Assembly: GCF_048569485.1 (NCBI RefSeq)
Contig: NC_134353.1
Coordinates: 427,861,650 to 427,925,649, forward strand
DNA from: Anomaloglossus baeobatrachus
Taxonomy: Eukaryota; Chordata; Amphibia; Anura; Aromobatidae
Reading direction: 5' to 3'
Length of the DNA: 64,000 nucleotides
In this document: positions 63,645 to 64,000 of the stretch, piece by piece
Layout: each line of letters opens with the position of its first letter
How positions within the stretch are numbered: the first letter of the stretch is position 1
Notes under the pieces: generated by a model
The model's database searches: none
What the model was told of the DNA's origin: nothing
What the model saw: the letters and a program-made list of their open reading frames with translations, nothing else
Program-made: the position numbers and the translations under genes

Positions 63645-64000
63645 CGAAGCCTCACAGATAAGGCAGATGATAACAGTTTGAAGGCAAACCACACAGCTCA
63701 GCAACACAGTCCTGGAAATCTTGTAAAGCAACAGTCAATGCAAACATGTGTCGCTGTCCCTCTATGATTTTAACTGTAACTGACAAATTGACAGAGCAGA
63801 GGCATCAAGTCTTATTGTCTATATAGTCAGCCTAAACAGAACAGATATGTGTTTTGCTAAGAAAACAAAGTGTTGCGTGCACGCATTACTGTCTGGCCCC
63901 AGCCTACCGTACCCGGGTACTGTGGTGTCCAGTTGCCATCAATACAGAGTTTAGGATCTTCTCCCGGTAAACAGTATAGACAGCACCGGCAGAATGTTGG
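63645..64000. other. Flank beyond the Gypsy LTR
   Basis: No supported feature. Sequence continues past the window. Confidence 0.3.

Noticed and set aside
1-64000. CRISPR arrays, bacterial operons, rRNA or tRNA genes
   Set aside because: None visible. Tandem repeats here are satellites or subterminal arrays, without the spacing of CRISPR, and no cloverleaf was recognised.

Overview
This is a vertebrate nuclear window made almost entirely of transposable elements, with one single-copy host gene that I can recognise. The repeat mix (DIRS, Penelope-like, CR1 and L2 LINEs, Gypsy, hAT with subterminal arrays, TTAA-flanked and PIF/Harbinger-like MITEs, Tc1/mariner) and the style of the MITEs point to an amphibian, most likely a frog with a large genome. 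The species call is inference. Nothing looks bacterial or viral-episomal.

The host gene is UQCR11 (subunit 10 of mitochondrial complex III). It lies on the minus strand at 38090-38344 in two coding exons split by an 84-bp GT-AG intron and encodes 56 residues. An AATAAA signal lies at 37838-37843 and an ETS-type site upstream at 38380-38386.

Layout. 1-12.06 kb: a decayed hAT transposon (minus strand) with tandem subterminal repeats on both sides. A 4.5-kb LTR element (A, 540-5032) and a 2.8-kb Penelope-like element (7951-10728, perfect 15-bp target duplication) are inserted in it. 12.07-15.8 kb: degenerate TTAGGG-like minisatellite, then an LTR of the B type split by a MITE and by Gypsy/gag debris. 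15.89-21.75 kb: a DIRS element that looks nearly whole and young. 21.8-37.7 kb: stacked MITEs, one 4 kb long, several abutting at shared TTAA sites, a solo LTR, and a minus-strand hammerhead-like motif at 33.4 kb. 37.8-38.4 kb: UQCR11. 39.1-43.6 kb: a GC-rich minisatellite joined to LTR element B. 43.6-51.85 kb: a satellite of about 65-70 bp units split by Harbinger-like MITEs, a Tc1/mariner copy (itself hit by a MITE), an L2 tail and a near-complete CR1 LINE. 51.86-53.87 kb: an L2 copy hit by a MITE and by a second, opposite L2. 54-57.9 kb: MITEs, a hAT end and LTR element C. 57.9-64 kb: a Gypsy element on the minus strand with an approximately 1.1-kb nested insertion.

The most unusual content is in LTR elements A and B. 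Neither shows gag or pol. Each carries, in sense, a protein with a helical N-terminal part, a Pro/Ala/Glu-rich linker, a short coiled coil and a cold-shock-domain-like end with a shared G-H-P-G-R signature. The second theme is Penelope-derived sequence with hammerhead-ribozyme-like cores, including two palindromic solo inserts with 14-15 bp target duplications. All coordinates come from reading the sequence by eye; no search or alignment was run.
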